From the NCBI RefSeq assembly GCF_035944355.1, contig NZ_DASZBH010000016.1, positions 186,001 to 250,000 on the forward strand: a stretch of 64,000 nucleotides of DNA. Direction: 5' to 3'. This DNA comes from Frateuria_A sp035944355. Lineage in GTDB: Bacteria > Pseudomonadota > Gammaproteobacteria > Xanthomonadales > Rhodanobacteraceae. The first letter of the stretch is position 1. Each line of letters begins with the position of its first letter. Under the pieces are notes generated by a model. It was not told the origin of the DNA. It searched no databases and was given only the letters and a program-made list of their open reading frames with translations. A program made the position numbers and the translations under genes. Below are positions 29,493 through 39,749 of the stretch, piece by piece.

Positions 29493-30506
29493 CTAACGGC
29501 CGGAGTGGCCGGGCTCGTCGTGCTCGCGGTGGGTCAGCAGGCCGGGTTTCACCAGGTCGATGAAGGCGCGCGCCTCGGCGCTGAGGAACTTGCCTTTGCG
29601 CACCACGACGCCGTAGCTGCGCTGCGGAAACCAGCGCTTCATGTTGCGCACGGCCAGGCGTGAGCGGTCGGCCTCGGTGATGCAGATACCGGTGACGATC
29701 GATATGCCCAAGCCCGCGGCGACGTACTCCTTGATCACCTCCCAGCCACCCACCTCGATCGCCACCTGGTAGGGCACCTGGCGCTGCTGGAACACCAGGT
29801 CGACCAGCCGGTAGGTGGACAGCCGCTGCGGCGGCAGGATCAGGCCATAGGGCGAAAGGTCCTCCAGCACCACCTCGTTCTTGTGCGCCAGCGGATGGTC
29901 CGGCGGCGTGATCAGCATCGGATCGTACTGGCGCAACGGCGCCCAGGCGATGTCGTTGGGCACGTCCAGCATCGAACCGACCGCGAAATCCGCCTCGTCG
30001 GCGCGCAGCAGCGCCAGGCCGTCGCGGCCGGTGACGTTGGCCAGCTGCAGGTGCACCGCCGGATAGGCCTCGCGGTAGCGGCGCACCATCTCGGGCAGCA
30101 GGTACTGGATGGTCGAGGCGCCGGCGGCGATGGTCAGGCGGCCGGCCGTGAGGCCCTTCACGCGGGCCTGGAAGTCGCGGTCGAGGTTGTCCCAGCCATC
30201 GATCAGCGGCCGGGCCAGCTCGTACAGCGCCTCGCCGGCATCGGTCAGGTTGATGCGCCGGCGCCGCCGCTCCAGCAGCGGCACGCCCAGTTCACGCTCG
30301 AGGGCCTGCAATTGCAGGGTGACGGTGGGCTGGGAGAGGAACAGCGCCTCGGCTGCCCGGGTGAGCGTACCCAGCTTGACGATGCTCACGAACGCGCGCA
30401 GCTGCTTGTGGCGGTTGCCCTTGTAGTAGTAGCGCTCGGCCGTCTCTGCCTCGTCGAGGGCTTTCCGCGGGCGTGGATTGCGTGTCCGGCTCGAGCGATT
30501 GGCCAT
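29493..30506 (-). CDS. LysR-family regulator, likely controlling the glyoxylate shunt
   Basis: 337 residues. The winged helix-turn-helix at about residues 35-95 ('TLTRAAEALFLSQPTVTLQL') sits after an unusually long basic N-terminal extension, followed by the co-inducer domain. Of two adjacent ATGs (30509, 30506), the second has better spacing from GAGGGAG. It is divergent from aceB-aceA with a shared 142-base AT-rich region carrying a dyad, the normal arrangement for a LysR regulator and its target. It resembles CysB/Cbl-type or 'malate synthase' LysR proteins. The effector is unknown. Confidence 0.9.
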   Translation of the reverse strand: MANRSSRTRNPRPRKALDEAETAERYYYKGNRHKQLRAFVSIVKLGTLTRAAEALFLSQPTVTLQLQALERELGVPLLERRRRRINLTDAGEALYELARPLIDGWDNLDRDFQARVKGLTAGRLTIAAGASTIQYLLPEMVRRYREAYPAVHLQLANVTGRDGLALLRADEADFAVGSMLDVPNDIAWAPLRQYDPMLITPPDHPLAHKNEVVLEDLSPYGLILPPQRLSTYRLVDLVFQQRQVPYQVAIEVGGWEVIKEYVAAGLGISIVTGICITEADRSRLAVRNMKRWFPQRSYGVVVRKGKFLSAEARAFIDLVKPGLLTHREHDEPGHSGR

Positions 30507-30559
30507 CATTCTCCCTCGATAGCGCCATTAAACCCAATTTTTAGATACAACTTTGATTC

Positions 30560-30580
30560 TTTCAATAAGAAAGATTGAAA
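30560..30580. promoter_or_regulatory. LysR-type operator dyad in the aceB promoter region
   Basis: TTTCAAT, seven bases, ATTGAAA: a perfect 7-bp inverted repeat of the T-N11-A class. A second overlapping dyad, TCTTTC-AATAA-GAAAGA, is at 30558-30574. Both lie in an AT-rich island between the LysR gene and aceB. Confidence 0.6.
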
Positions 30581-30588
30581 CATTCGCT

Positions 30589-30616
30589 TTGTCAAATAGA
30601 GGTTGTCGAGCCTAGC
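30589..30616 (+). promoter_or_regulatory. Candidate weak sigma-70 promoter of aceB-aceA
   Basis: TTGTCA (30589-30594), 16 bases, CCTAGC (30611-30616). The poor -10 fits an activator-dependent promoter, and the LysR dyad ends eight bases upstream of the -35. The start would be near 30623, about 26 bases before the ATG. Confidence 0.3.
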
Positions 30617-30648
30617 GTGGATGACACCTTCCCGAAGGAGCTGCATCC

Positions 30649-32274
30649 ATGGCCGTCCCGCAGGAACGACTCGATCCCGGCCCGCTGACCGTCCACGGCG
30701 ACACGTCCGCCTACCGCGACCTTCTCAGCCATGACGCGCTGGCCTTCCTGGCCGGCCTGCATCGTCGCTTCGACACCCGTCGCCGCGCCCTGCTCGCAGC
30801 CCGCGCCGAACGCCAGGCGGGCTGGGATGCAGGTGCCTTGCCGGATTTTCGCGCCGACACCCGGGCGATCCGCGAGGCCGACTGGCAGGTGGCGCCCATC
30901 CCGTCCGCGCTGCGCGACCGGCGCGTGGAGATCACCGGCCCGGTCGAGCGCAAGATGATCATCAACGCGCTCAATTCGGGCGCGCAGGTGTTCATGGCCG
31001 ACTTCGAGGATTCCTCGGCGCCGACCCTGGCCAACCAGCTCGACGGCCAGCGCAACCTGATCGACGCGGTGACCGGCACCATCGCCTGGGAGTCGCCGGA
31101 GGGACGCCACTACCGGCTCGGTCCCGAGCCAGCCGTGCTGGTGGTGCGCCCGCGTGGCTGGCACCTGCCGGAACGCCATCTCGAGGTCGACGGCGAACCG
31201 ATGGCCGGAGCGCTGGTGGACTTCGGCCTGTTCGTGTTCCACAACGCCCGCGCCCTGCACCGGCGCGACCGCGGCCCGTACTTCTACCTGCCCAAGCTCG
31301 AGGCCATGGAAGAGGCCGCGCTGTGGGATGCCGTGATGGCGCATGCCGAGGGCGAACTTGGCCTGCCGCACGGCTGCATGAAAGCCACCGTGCTGATCGA
31401 GACGCTGCCGGCAGCGTTCCAGATGCACGAGATCCTGCACGCGCTGCGCGAGCGCGTGGTCGGCCTCAATTGCGGCCGCTGGGATTACATCTTTTCCTAC
31501 CTCAAGACCCTGCGCCGCCACCGCGACCGCTTGCTGCCGGAACGCGGCCAGGTCCAGATGACCGTGCCTTTCCTGAAGGCCTATTCGGAGCTGCTGATCC
31601 AGACCTGCCATCGCCGCGGCGCCTTCGCCATGGGCGGGATGGCCGCGCAGATCCCGATCAAGGGCGACGATGCCGCCAACGAGGCCGCGCTGGAGAAGGT
31701 CCGCGCGGACAAGCTGCGTGAGGTCCGCGCCGGCCACGACGGCACCTGGGTCGCCCATCCGGCGCTGGTGCCGGTGGCGCGGGAAGTATTCGACCGGCAC
31801 ATGGAAGGCCCGAACCAGCTCGGTGTGCTGCGCCCGGACGTATCGGTGACGCGCGAGCAACTGCTCGCGCCGGCCTGCGGAACGATCACCCGCGCCGGCT
31901 TCGACAACAACGTGGAAGTGGCCCTGCGCTACACCGCTGCGTGGCTGGAAGGCCTCGGCTGCGTGCCGATCCACCACCTGATGGAGGACGCCGCCACCGC
32001 CGAGATCGCCCGCGCCCAGCTGTGGCAATGGCTGCACTACGCCGCCGAGCCCGGGGAGCGCAACGACTGCGTGCCGCTGGAGTTCGCCGATGGCGCACCG
32101 ATCGACATGGCGCTGTTCGACCAGTTGCTGGCCGCGCACGCCCATCGGCTGCGCGGCAGCGACCTCGTCGGCGCCAATCGCGCCGACGAGGCGGCCACCC
32201 TGCTCGCGCAACTGACCCATGCCAGTCAACTCGGCGCTTTCCTCACCCTGCCCGCCTACGAGCTGCTCGCCTGA
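30649..32274 (+). CDS. aceB: Malate synthase A
   Basis: 541 residues, the usual length of malate synthase A. It condenses glyoxylate and acetyl-CoA to malate, the second step of the glyoxylate shunt. Recognisable elements include 'FMADFEDSSAPT', 'GPYFYLPKLEAMEEA', 'LNCGRWDYIFSYLKTL' and 'AFAMGGMAAQIPIK'. It starts after GAAGGAG and is followed 40 bases later by aceA. The divergent LysR protein probably controls the pair. Confidence 0.96.
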   Translation: MAVPQERLDPGPLTVHGDTSAYRDLLSHDALAFLAGLHRRFDTRRRALLAARAERQAGWDAGALPDFRADTRAIREADWQVAPIPSALRDRRVEITGPVERKMIINALNSGAQVFMADFEDSSAPTLANQLDGQRNLIDAVTGTIAWESPEGRHYRLGPEPAVLVVRPRGWHLPERHLEVDGEPMAGALVDFGLFVFHNARALHRRDRGPYFYLPKLEAMEEAALWDAVMAHAEGELGLPHGCMKATVLIETLPAAFQMHEILHALRERVVGLNCGRWDYIFSYLKTLRRHRDRLLPERGQVQMTVPFLKAYSELLIQTCHRRGAFAMGGMAAQIPIKGDDAANEAALEKVRADKLREVRAGHDGTWVAHPALVPVAREVFDRHMEGPNQLGVLRPDVSVTREQLLAPACGTITRAGFDNNVEVALRYTAAWLEGLGCVPIHHLMEDAATAEIARAQLWQWLHYAAEPGERNDCVPLEFADGAPIDMALFDQLLAAHAHRLRGSDLVGANRADEAATLLAQLTHASQLGAFLTLPAYELLA

Positions 32275-32314
32275 CAGCGGGCCTCTGGAACTCCCCTTCT
32301 CAAGGAGCCGACGT

Positions 32315-33610
<1,296 letters not shown>

Positions 33611-33655
33611 ACCTCCGCGCGCGGCGCGAGGTGGGCATCGAAAGAGAGGAGGCCG

Positions 33656-33697
33656 GCCCCGGTATCGGGCGGGGGGGAGGGGGACCGATACCGGGGC
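33656..33697 (+). terminator. aceA hairpin with a G-tract loop
   Basis: GCCCCGGTATCGG, 16-base loop containing GCGGGGGGGAGGGGGA, CCGATACCGGGGC: a perfect 13-bp stem, 46 bases after the aceA stop. No U-run follows. The loop is G-rich enough to form a quadruplex, which would be unusual inside a terminator. Confidence 0.6.
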
Positions 33698-33716
33698 GGC
33701 GGCCGGCAGCATTTAA

Positions 33717-33773
33717 GTACCGGCGGGTGCAGATATTAGGCGCTCGCCCAGCAATGTCAATACCCGGCGGTAC
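33717..33773 (-). terminator. Large inverted repeat after comM
   Basis: GTACCGGCGGGT (33717-33728) and ACCCGGCGGTAC (33762-33773) pair at 11 of 12 positions across a 33-base AT-richer loop. It is six bases from the comM stop on the minus strand. It probably terminates comM, but the shape also resembles a small recombination or repeat end. Confidence 0.4.
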
Positions 33774-33778
33774 AGAAA

Positions 33779-35281
<1,503 letters not shown>

Positions 35282-35494
35282 GGCATCGCCGGGATAGCCT
35301 GGGGACTCGCCGGCGCAGCTGGCGGGACAGGCCTGAATGGCGAGATCGACCGGCCGAACTGATGTGGACTGGCGTGGGCGATGGTCAATGGCTGCCTCGC
35401 CTGACGTGGCGCGCGTAGCCCTTCATGGACATGCCGGCCGCACGCGATGGGGTCGCAAGGGTGCATGTGAAACGCGACTCCATCGACGAACAGG
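35282..35494. promoter_or_regulatory. comM upstream region
   Basis: About 210 bases between the comM start and the ubiK terminator. No gene is supported, and I see no clear promoter or dyad. It must contain the comM promoter, because the strong terminator on its right blocks read-through from ubiK. Confidence 0.4.
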
Positions 35495-35548
35495 CAAAAA
35501 TAACCGCCCCCGATCGTTCTCGGGGTGAGGGTGACAGATCGGGGGCGG
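35495..35548 (-). terminator. Rho-independent terminator of ubiK
   Basis: Minus strand: CCGCCCCCGATC, 21-base loop, GATCGGGGGCGG (12-bp stem, arms 35504-35515 and 35537-35548), followed by TTATTTTTG. It is 17 bases past the ubiK stop, a textbook intrinsic terminator. Confidence 0.88.
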
Positions 35549-35565
35549 CTCCCGGGAGCTGGCGG

Positions 35566-35823
35566 CTAGAGCTCGCGGCCAGTCGCGTCGGCCTCCAGCT
35601 CGGCGACGCGTCTTTCCAGTTCGTCGACCTTGGCACGAGTGCGCGCCAACAATTGACTCTGGACCTCGAACTCCTCGCGGGTGACCAGCTCGAGGCGACG
35701 CAATCCTTGCATCAGGACATCGTGGAAGTTGGTTCGCAAATCCTGCTGCGCCTGTGCCAACCCTGGCGGTACCAGCGACACAAGTCGCAGGGCAATTCTG
35801 TCGATTTCCTGCCGATCCATCAT
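35566..35823 (-). CDS. ubiK: Ubiquinone biosynthesis accessory factor UbiK
   Basis: 85-residue coiled-coil protein (YqiC family). An amphipathic N-terminal half ('IDRIALRLVSLVPPGL') is followed by a C-terminal coiled coil ('VDELERRVAELEA'). It forms trimers that bind UbiJ and organise the aerobic ubiquinone complex; ubiJ and ubiB are at 24.7-27 kb. ATG 35823 and 35820 are adjacent, and GAGG supports the first. Confidence 0.9.
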   Translation of the reverse strand: MMDRQEIDRIALRLVSLVPPGLAQAQQDLRTNFHDVLMQGLRRLELVTREEFEVQSQLLARTRAKVDELERRVAELEADATGREL

Positions 35824-35902
35824 GGACGGCACCTCGAGCGGGTCGGAATGAAGTCTAGGTATAGGGGATGTATGTGCACCATCGGCCGGTTCCGTCAGAA
35901 AT

Positions 35903-35920
35903 TGTAGGGATTCTCCTACA
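35903..35920. promoter_or_regulatory. TGTAGG-N6-CCTACA dyad between ubiK and PII genes
   Basis: A perfect six-base inverted repeat (TGTAGGGATTCTCCTACA) in the divergent promoter region. It is a candidate operator or a small repeat. An NtrC-like half site TGCACC is at 35875-35880. Confidence 0.4.
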
Positions 35921-35952
35921 CGCCTCACCGGGGCGACAGCTTCAGGGCAGAC

Positions 35953-35968
35953 AGGCACAATGCCCGCC
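35953..35968 (+). promoter_or_regulatory. Weak sigma-54-like promoter before the PII gene
   Basis: AGGCACAATGCCCGCC keeps the GG-N10-GC spacing, and the -24 half is good, but the -12 half is CCGC rather than TTGC. The start would be near 35979, about 19 bases before the ATG and just before GGAAGGA. Nitrogen control of PII genes makes it plausible. Confidence 0.3.
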
Positions 35969-35997
35969 TGCGTGCACAGGTAGCGGAAGGAACATCC

Positions 35998-36336
35998 ATG
36001 AAGCTGGTCGTGGCAGTGATCAAGCCGTTCAAGCTGGACGACGTGCGTGAGGCGCTGGCCGAAGTCGGCGTGCAGGGCATCACGGTGACCGAGGTCAAGG
36101 GCTTCGGTCGCCAGAAAGGCCACACCGAGCTCTATCGCGGCGCTGAATACGTGGTCGATTTCCTGCCCAAGATCAAGCTGGAGGTGGCCGTGGCGGACGA
36201 TCAGCTCGAGCGGGTGATCGAGGCGATCCAGCAATCGGCACGGACCGGCAAGATCGGCGACGGCAAGATCTTCGTCAGCCCGCTGGAGCAGGTGATCCGC
36301 ATCCGCACGGGCGAGCTGGACAACGACGCGCTCTGA
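35998..36336 (+). CDS. glnB: Nitrogen regulatory protein PII
   Basis: 112 residues, full length. It senses 2-oxoglutarate, ATP/ADP and (through uridylylation) glutamine, and controls glutamine synthetase adenylylation and NtrB. The uridylylated Tyr51 is present in the T-loop 'LYRGAEYVVDFLPK', and the nucleotide-binding 'TGKIGDGKIFV' is intact. No amtB follows, so the glnB name is preferred to glnK, though the two cannot be separated by sequence alone. Confidence 0.93.
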   Translation: MKLVVAVIKPFKLDDVREALAEVGVQGITVTEVKGFGRQKGHTELYRGAEYVVDFLPKIKLEVAVADDQLERVIEAIQQSARTGKIGDGKIFVSPLEQVIRIRTGELDNDAL

Positions 36337-36340
36337 GGCT

Positions 36341-36865
36341 TCAGCCGAAGGCGCGCGCGAAGCGCCGGTGGTGGACCAGCAGCCCCGCGTAGTAGCTGAC
36401 GTAGTAGCCGATCATCAGGCCGACCACCAGCAGGGTCAGGGGCCTGTTGCCAAGCTGGGGAGCGGTCGGCGCCATCGTCGGGCCAGTCGCGCCCGCGTAA
36501 GGCATCAACACCAGGAAACGCCAGGCCAGGCGCCCGACCAGGACGGCGGTGACGGCGGCGCCGATCCACGGGTTGGGCAGATACAGATCACGGCCGTCCA
36601 CAGCCCGTTCGAAACGGGTCAGGCGCAGTCCGAGCAGGCCCAGCGCAACGCCGCCTAGCAGGCCGCCGGCCAGGCCTTCGAGCAGACGCGGATCGTGCAG
36701 GCCGGCCAGCGAGGCCAGACCGGCCACCACGGTGAGAATCGCCACGCGGGCCATCATGGGTCCGCGGCGAACGGGCTGGCGGCCGAACTGGCGGCGAACG
36801 CGACGCCACACCATGAAGGCCACCAGCGGCGAGACCAGCGCGGGCATGAGGAGGTTCGGTGCCAT
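36341..36865 (-). CDS. DUF1453-like membrane protein
   Basis: 174 residues with about five hydrophobic helices (for example residues 5-20, 40-58, 65-83, 103-120, 145-165) and a central 'DGRDLYLPNPWIGAAV' loop typical of DUF1453/CcdC-like proteins. Function is unknown. It ends four bases from the convergent PII stop. A short ribosome site precedes ATG 36865 (AAGGAGCACG). Confidence 0.65.
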   Translation of the reverse strand: MAPNLLMPALVSPLVAFMVWRRVRRQFGRQPVRRGPMMARVAILTVVAGLASLAGLHDPRLLEGLAGGLLGGVALGLLGLRLTRFERAVDGRDLYLPNPWIGAAVTAVLVGRLAWRFLVLMPYAGATGPTMAPTAPQLGNRPLTLLVVGLMIGYYVSYYAGLLVHHRRFARAFG

Positions 36866-36918
36866 GGCGTGCTCCTTGGATGGGTGCGACGAAGCCTAGC
36901 CGCGCAGGCAAGCCGGCA

Positions 36919-36941
36919 CGATGGGTGCCAGGCACCCATCG
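36919..36941 (-). terminator. Hairpin after gpmA
   Basis: CGATGGGTG, CCAGG loop, CACCCATCG: a 9-bp perfect stem about 65 bases past the gpmA stop, before the DUF1453 gene. No U-run follows. Confidence 0.45.
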
Positions 36942-37006
36942 GGAATGACAGCTGTCAGCGCGAGGGCCGCATCGGAGCTTTACCCGCCGCCGTCGGCCCG
37001 AGGAAC

Positions 37007-37750
37007 CTACTTCGCCTTGCCTTGGTTGGCCACCGCGGCCATCTTCGCCGCGATCGCCTCGGCGTCGCCCAGGTAGTAGCTGCGCAACGGCTTCATGGCC
37101 TCGTCGAACTCGTACACCAGCGGCACGCCGTTGGGCACGTTCATATCGACGATGGCTTCGTCGGAGACGTCGTCCAGGTACTTGATCAGCGCGCGCAGCG
37201 AGTTGCCGTGCGCGGCCACCAGTACGCGCTGGCCGGAGGCCACGGCCGGCGCCAGCACGTCGTGCCAGTACGGCAGCACGCGGGCGACGGTGTCCTTCAG
37301 GCATTCGGTGTCGGGGATCATCGACGGGTCGAGCAGCGCGTAGCGCGGGTCGCGCAGCGACGGGTTGGCGGCGCGTTCCAGCGGCGGCGGCGGGATGTCG
37401 TAGCTGCGGCGCCAGATCTTGACCTGGTCCTCGCCGTACCTGGCGGCGGTTTCGGCCTTGTTGAGCCCGGTCAGGCCGCCGTAGTGGCGTTCGTTCAAGC
37501 GCCAGTCGGTGACCACCGGCAGCCACATCAGGTCCATCGCGTCGAGCACGCCCCACAGCGTGCGCACGGCCCGCTTGAGCACCGAGGTGTGCGCCACGTC
37601 GAAGGTGTAGCCCGCTTCCAGCAGCAGCCGTCCGGCTTCCTTCGCTTCGGCCATGCCCTGTTCGGTGAGGTCGACGTCGGCCCAGCCGCTGAAGCGGTTG
37701 TCGAGGTTCCACTGGGACTGGCCATGGCGGATCAGGACGAGCTTGTGCAT
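37007..37750 (-). CDS. gpmA: 2,3-bisphosphoglycerate-dependent phosphoglycerate mutase
   Basis: 247 residues. It interconverts 3- and 2-phosphoglycerate in glycolysis and gluconeogenesis. The phospho-histidine is in 'LIRHGQSQWN' (His9), the second catalytic His in 'VAAHGNSLRALIKYLD', and 'NERHYGGLTGLNKAE' is the conserved substrate block. Length and motifs are standard. Confidence 0.96.
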   Translation of the reverse strand: MHKLVLIRHGQSQWNLDNRFSGWADVDLTEQGMAEAKEAGRLLLEAGYTFDVAHTSVLKRAVRTLWGVLDAMDLMWLPVVTDWRLNERHYGGLTGLNKAETAARYGEDQVKIWRRSYDIPPPPLERAANPSLRDPRYALLDPSMIPDTECLKDTVARVLPYWHDVLAPAVASGQRVLVAAHGNSLRALIKYLDDVSDEAIVDMNVPNGVPLVYEFDEAMKPLRSYYLGDAEAIAAKMAAVANQGKAK

Positions 37751-37890
37751 GTCGTTGGCTTCGCGACCGGAAACGTGAAATGGTGCGGGGTGACCGCCCG
37801 GAGGTCAAATCGACCCTGCCACAGGTCATGGCAACCCTGCCCGGGGTGCGTGCATCCATGCCCAGGCAACCCACCCAACGGAGCTTCGAT

Positions 37891-38550
37891 ATGCGTCGTC
37901 ACCATCTTGCTTTCGCCCTGGCCCTCGCCTTCTGCCTGCCGCTCGCGGCGATGGCCGGCGACGGCGACATCGACAAGGTCAACGGCAGCGCGCGCGTCGA
38001 GGCCGGCCAGACCGCGGGCGACGTGAGCACCGTCAACGGTGCCGTGCGCGTGGGCGACAACGCCACCGTGCGCGACGCCAGCACGGTCAACGGCTCGGTG
38101 GAACTGGGCACGCACGCGCAGGCGCAGTCGCTGGGCACGGTCAACGGCAGCATCACGCTGGGCGCGGACAGCCGCGTGCACGGCAAGATCGAGGCGGTCA
38201 ACGGCGCCATCCGGCTCGGCCACAACGCCGACGTGGGCGGCCGCGTCTCCAACGTCAACGGCGCGATCACGCTGGACGCGGCGCACGTGGCCGAGGGCCT
38301 GGGCACGGTCGGCGGCGACATCGACGTAGGCGAGGGTTCGCGCGTGGAGGGCGGCATCCTGGTCGACAAGCCTGGCGGCTGGTTCCATTTCGGCGACAGC
38401 CGCCCGCCGCACATCGTGATCGGCCCTCACGCGGTGGTGCAGGGCACGCTGGAATTCCGCCGCGAGGTGGTGCTTCAGGTCAGCGACAGTGCCCAGATCG
38501 GCAAGGTCGTGGGCGCCACGCCGGTGAAGTTCAGCGGCGCGCAGCCTTGA
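37891..38550 (+). CDS. Exported VNG-repeat beta-helix protein
   Basis: 219 residues from ATG 37891, chosen because it directly begins a signal peptide ending 'LAAMAGDG'. In-frame ATGs at 37858 and 37780 would precede it. The mature protein contains about seven repeats of roughly 19-20 residues centred on VNG ('KVNGSARVEAG', 'TVNGAVRVGDN', 'TVNGSVELGTH', 'TVNGSITLGAD', 'AVNGAIRLGHN', 'NVNGAITLDAA', 'TVGGDIDVGEG'). This pattern suggests a right-handed parallel beta-helix as in bactofilin-like or DUF4097-type proteins. It is periplasmic or surface-associated. The final 60 residues are non-repetitive. Function is unknown. Confidence 0.75.
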   Translation: MRRHHLAFALALAFCLPLAAMAGDGDIDKVNGSARVEAGQTAGDVSTVNGAVRVGDNATVRDASTVNGSVELGTHAQAQSLGTVNGSITLGADSRVHGKIEAVNGAIRLGHNADVGGRVSNVNGAITLDAAHVAEGLGTVGGDIDVGEGSRVEGGILVDKPGGWFHFGDSRPPHIVIGPHAVVQGTLEFRREVVLQVSDSAQIGKVVGATPVKFSGAQP

Positions 38551-38569
38551 CCGTGCGGCCGACGGCGGC

Positions 38570-38581
38570 GGGCTGAAGCCC
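38570..38581. repeat. Third GGGCTGAAGCCC palindrome
   Basis: Same core as the pair at 27747-27800, in the short gap between the convergent VNG-repeat gene and hemF, where it could also act as a weak terminator. Confidence 0.65.
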
Positions 38582-38593
38582 GCCCGGGGCCAC

Positions 38594-39505
38594 CTAGGTT
38601 CCCGGCAACCAATCGCGCGGCTTGAGGTAGTCCTCCAGCCGCGCTTCCGCCGAGCCGGCTTCGGGCGCATAGGCGTACTCGAAGCGCACGCGCGGCGGCA
38701 GGCTCATCAGGATCGACTCGGTGCGCCCGCCCGACTGCAGTCCGAACAGCGTGCCGCGGTCGTAAACCAGGTTGAATTCGACGTAGCGGCCGCGCCGGTA
38801 CAGCTGGAATTCGCGTTCGCGCTCGCCCCAGGGGGTGTCGCGGCGGCGGCGCACGATCGGCACGTAGGCATCCAGGAAGCCCTGGCCGACGTCGCGGGTA
38901 AAGGCGAAGCAGCGCTCGAAGCCACCCTCGTTCAAGTCGTCGTAGAACAGCCCACCGATACCGCGCGTCTCGGCCCGATGCTTCAGATAGAAGTACTCGT
39001 CGCACCAGCGCTTGTAGCGTGGGTAGACATCCGCGCCGTAGGGCGCGCATAGGTCGCGCGCGACCGTGTGCCAATGCTGCGCGTCTTCGTCGAACGGGTA
39101 GAACGGAGTCAGGTCGAAGCCACCGCCGAACCACCACACCGGTTCCACGCCTTCCTTGCTCGCCTCGAAATAGCGCACATTGGCATGCGCGGTCGGTACG
39201 TACGGATTCTTCGGATGCAGCACCAGCGAGACGCCGGTGGCGATGAAGCTGCCGCCGGCCAGCTCCGGCCGGTGCGCGGTGGCGCTGGGCGGCAGGGTGT
39301 GGCCGCTGACCCGCGAGAAGTTGACGCCGGCCTGCTCGAACAGCGCGCCGTCACGCAGCACGCGGGTGCGGCCGCCGCCACCGGCTTCGCGGGTCCAGCG
39401 GTCCTCGACGAAGCGCGCGGTGCCGTCGAGGGATTCGAGTGCGCTACAGATGCGATCCTGCAGTTCGCGCAGGAAGGCTTCGGCCTGGTCGGCTTGCTGG
39501 CTCAT
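38594..39505 (-). CDS. hemF: Oxygen-dependent coproporphyrinogen III oxidase
   Basis: 303 residues. It converts coproporphyrinogen III to protoporphyrinogen IX with O2 in heme synthesis, and so supports the many heme proteins encoded upstream. Signature blocks are 'HPKNPYVPTAHANVRYFE' and 'WWFGGGFDLTPFYPF', plus 'RYVEFNLVYDRGTLFGLQ'. Full length. Confidence 0.96.
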   Translation of the reverse strand: MSQQADQAEAFLRELQDRICSALESLDGTARFVEDRWTREAGGGGRTRVLRDGALFEQAGVNFSRVSGHTLPPSATAHRPELAGGSFIATGVSLVLHPKNPYVPTAHANVRYFEASKEGVEPVWWFGGGFDLTPFYPFDEDAQHWHTVARDLCAPYGADVYPRYKRWCDEYFYLKHRAETRGIGGLFYDDLNEGGFERCFAFTRDVGQGFLDAYVPIVRRRRDTPWGEREREFQLYRRGRYVEFNLVYDRGTLFGLQSGGRTESILMSLPPRVRFEYAYAPEAGSAEARLEDYLKPRDWLPGT

Positions 39506-39749
39506 CGGACATCCGCAAAACGCAATGCACAGAGCTTAGCAAGCGCGCCCGCGCCGGCGCTGCGGCGCGACGACGCGGGCGCGACTTCCAGCCGGTGGCG
39601 GCCGAAATCAATTCCAGGTTGCGGCCGATGTCGCGGCGAGGTGCTGCATCCAGCCGATGCAGCTGGATGGATCAGCGGGTCCCGTCGCGCTTGATCGCGT
39701 ACCTGAGGTTCTTGCGGTCGACATAGCGACGGGAACGAGCGCGGCCGTT
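39506..39749. other. Intergenic stretch between hemF and the YdcF-like gene
   Basis: About 240 bases. No gene is supported. A 25-codon open stretch continues in frame directly beyond the YdcF-like stop (39750) on the minus strand. It could mark a former longer C-terminus but may be chance in GC-rich DNA. The hemF promoter must lie here, and I see no clear -35/-10. Confidence 0.4.

Noticed and set aside
39675..39749. In-frame 25-codon extension directly after the YdcF-like stop on the minus strand.
   Set aside because: It looks protein-like but is short and R/K-rich, as expected from GC-rich DNA. Without homologues showing a longer C-terminus, I do not call a pseudogene or read-through.
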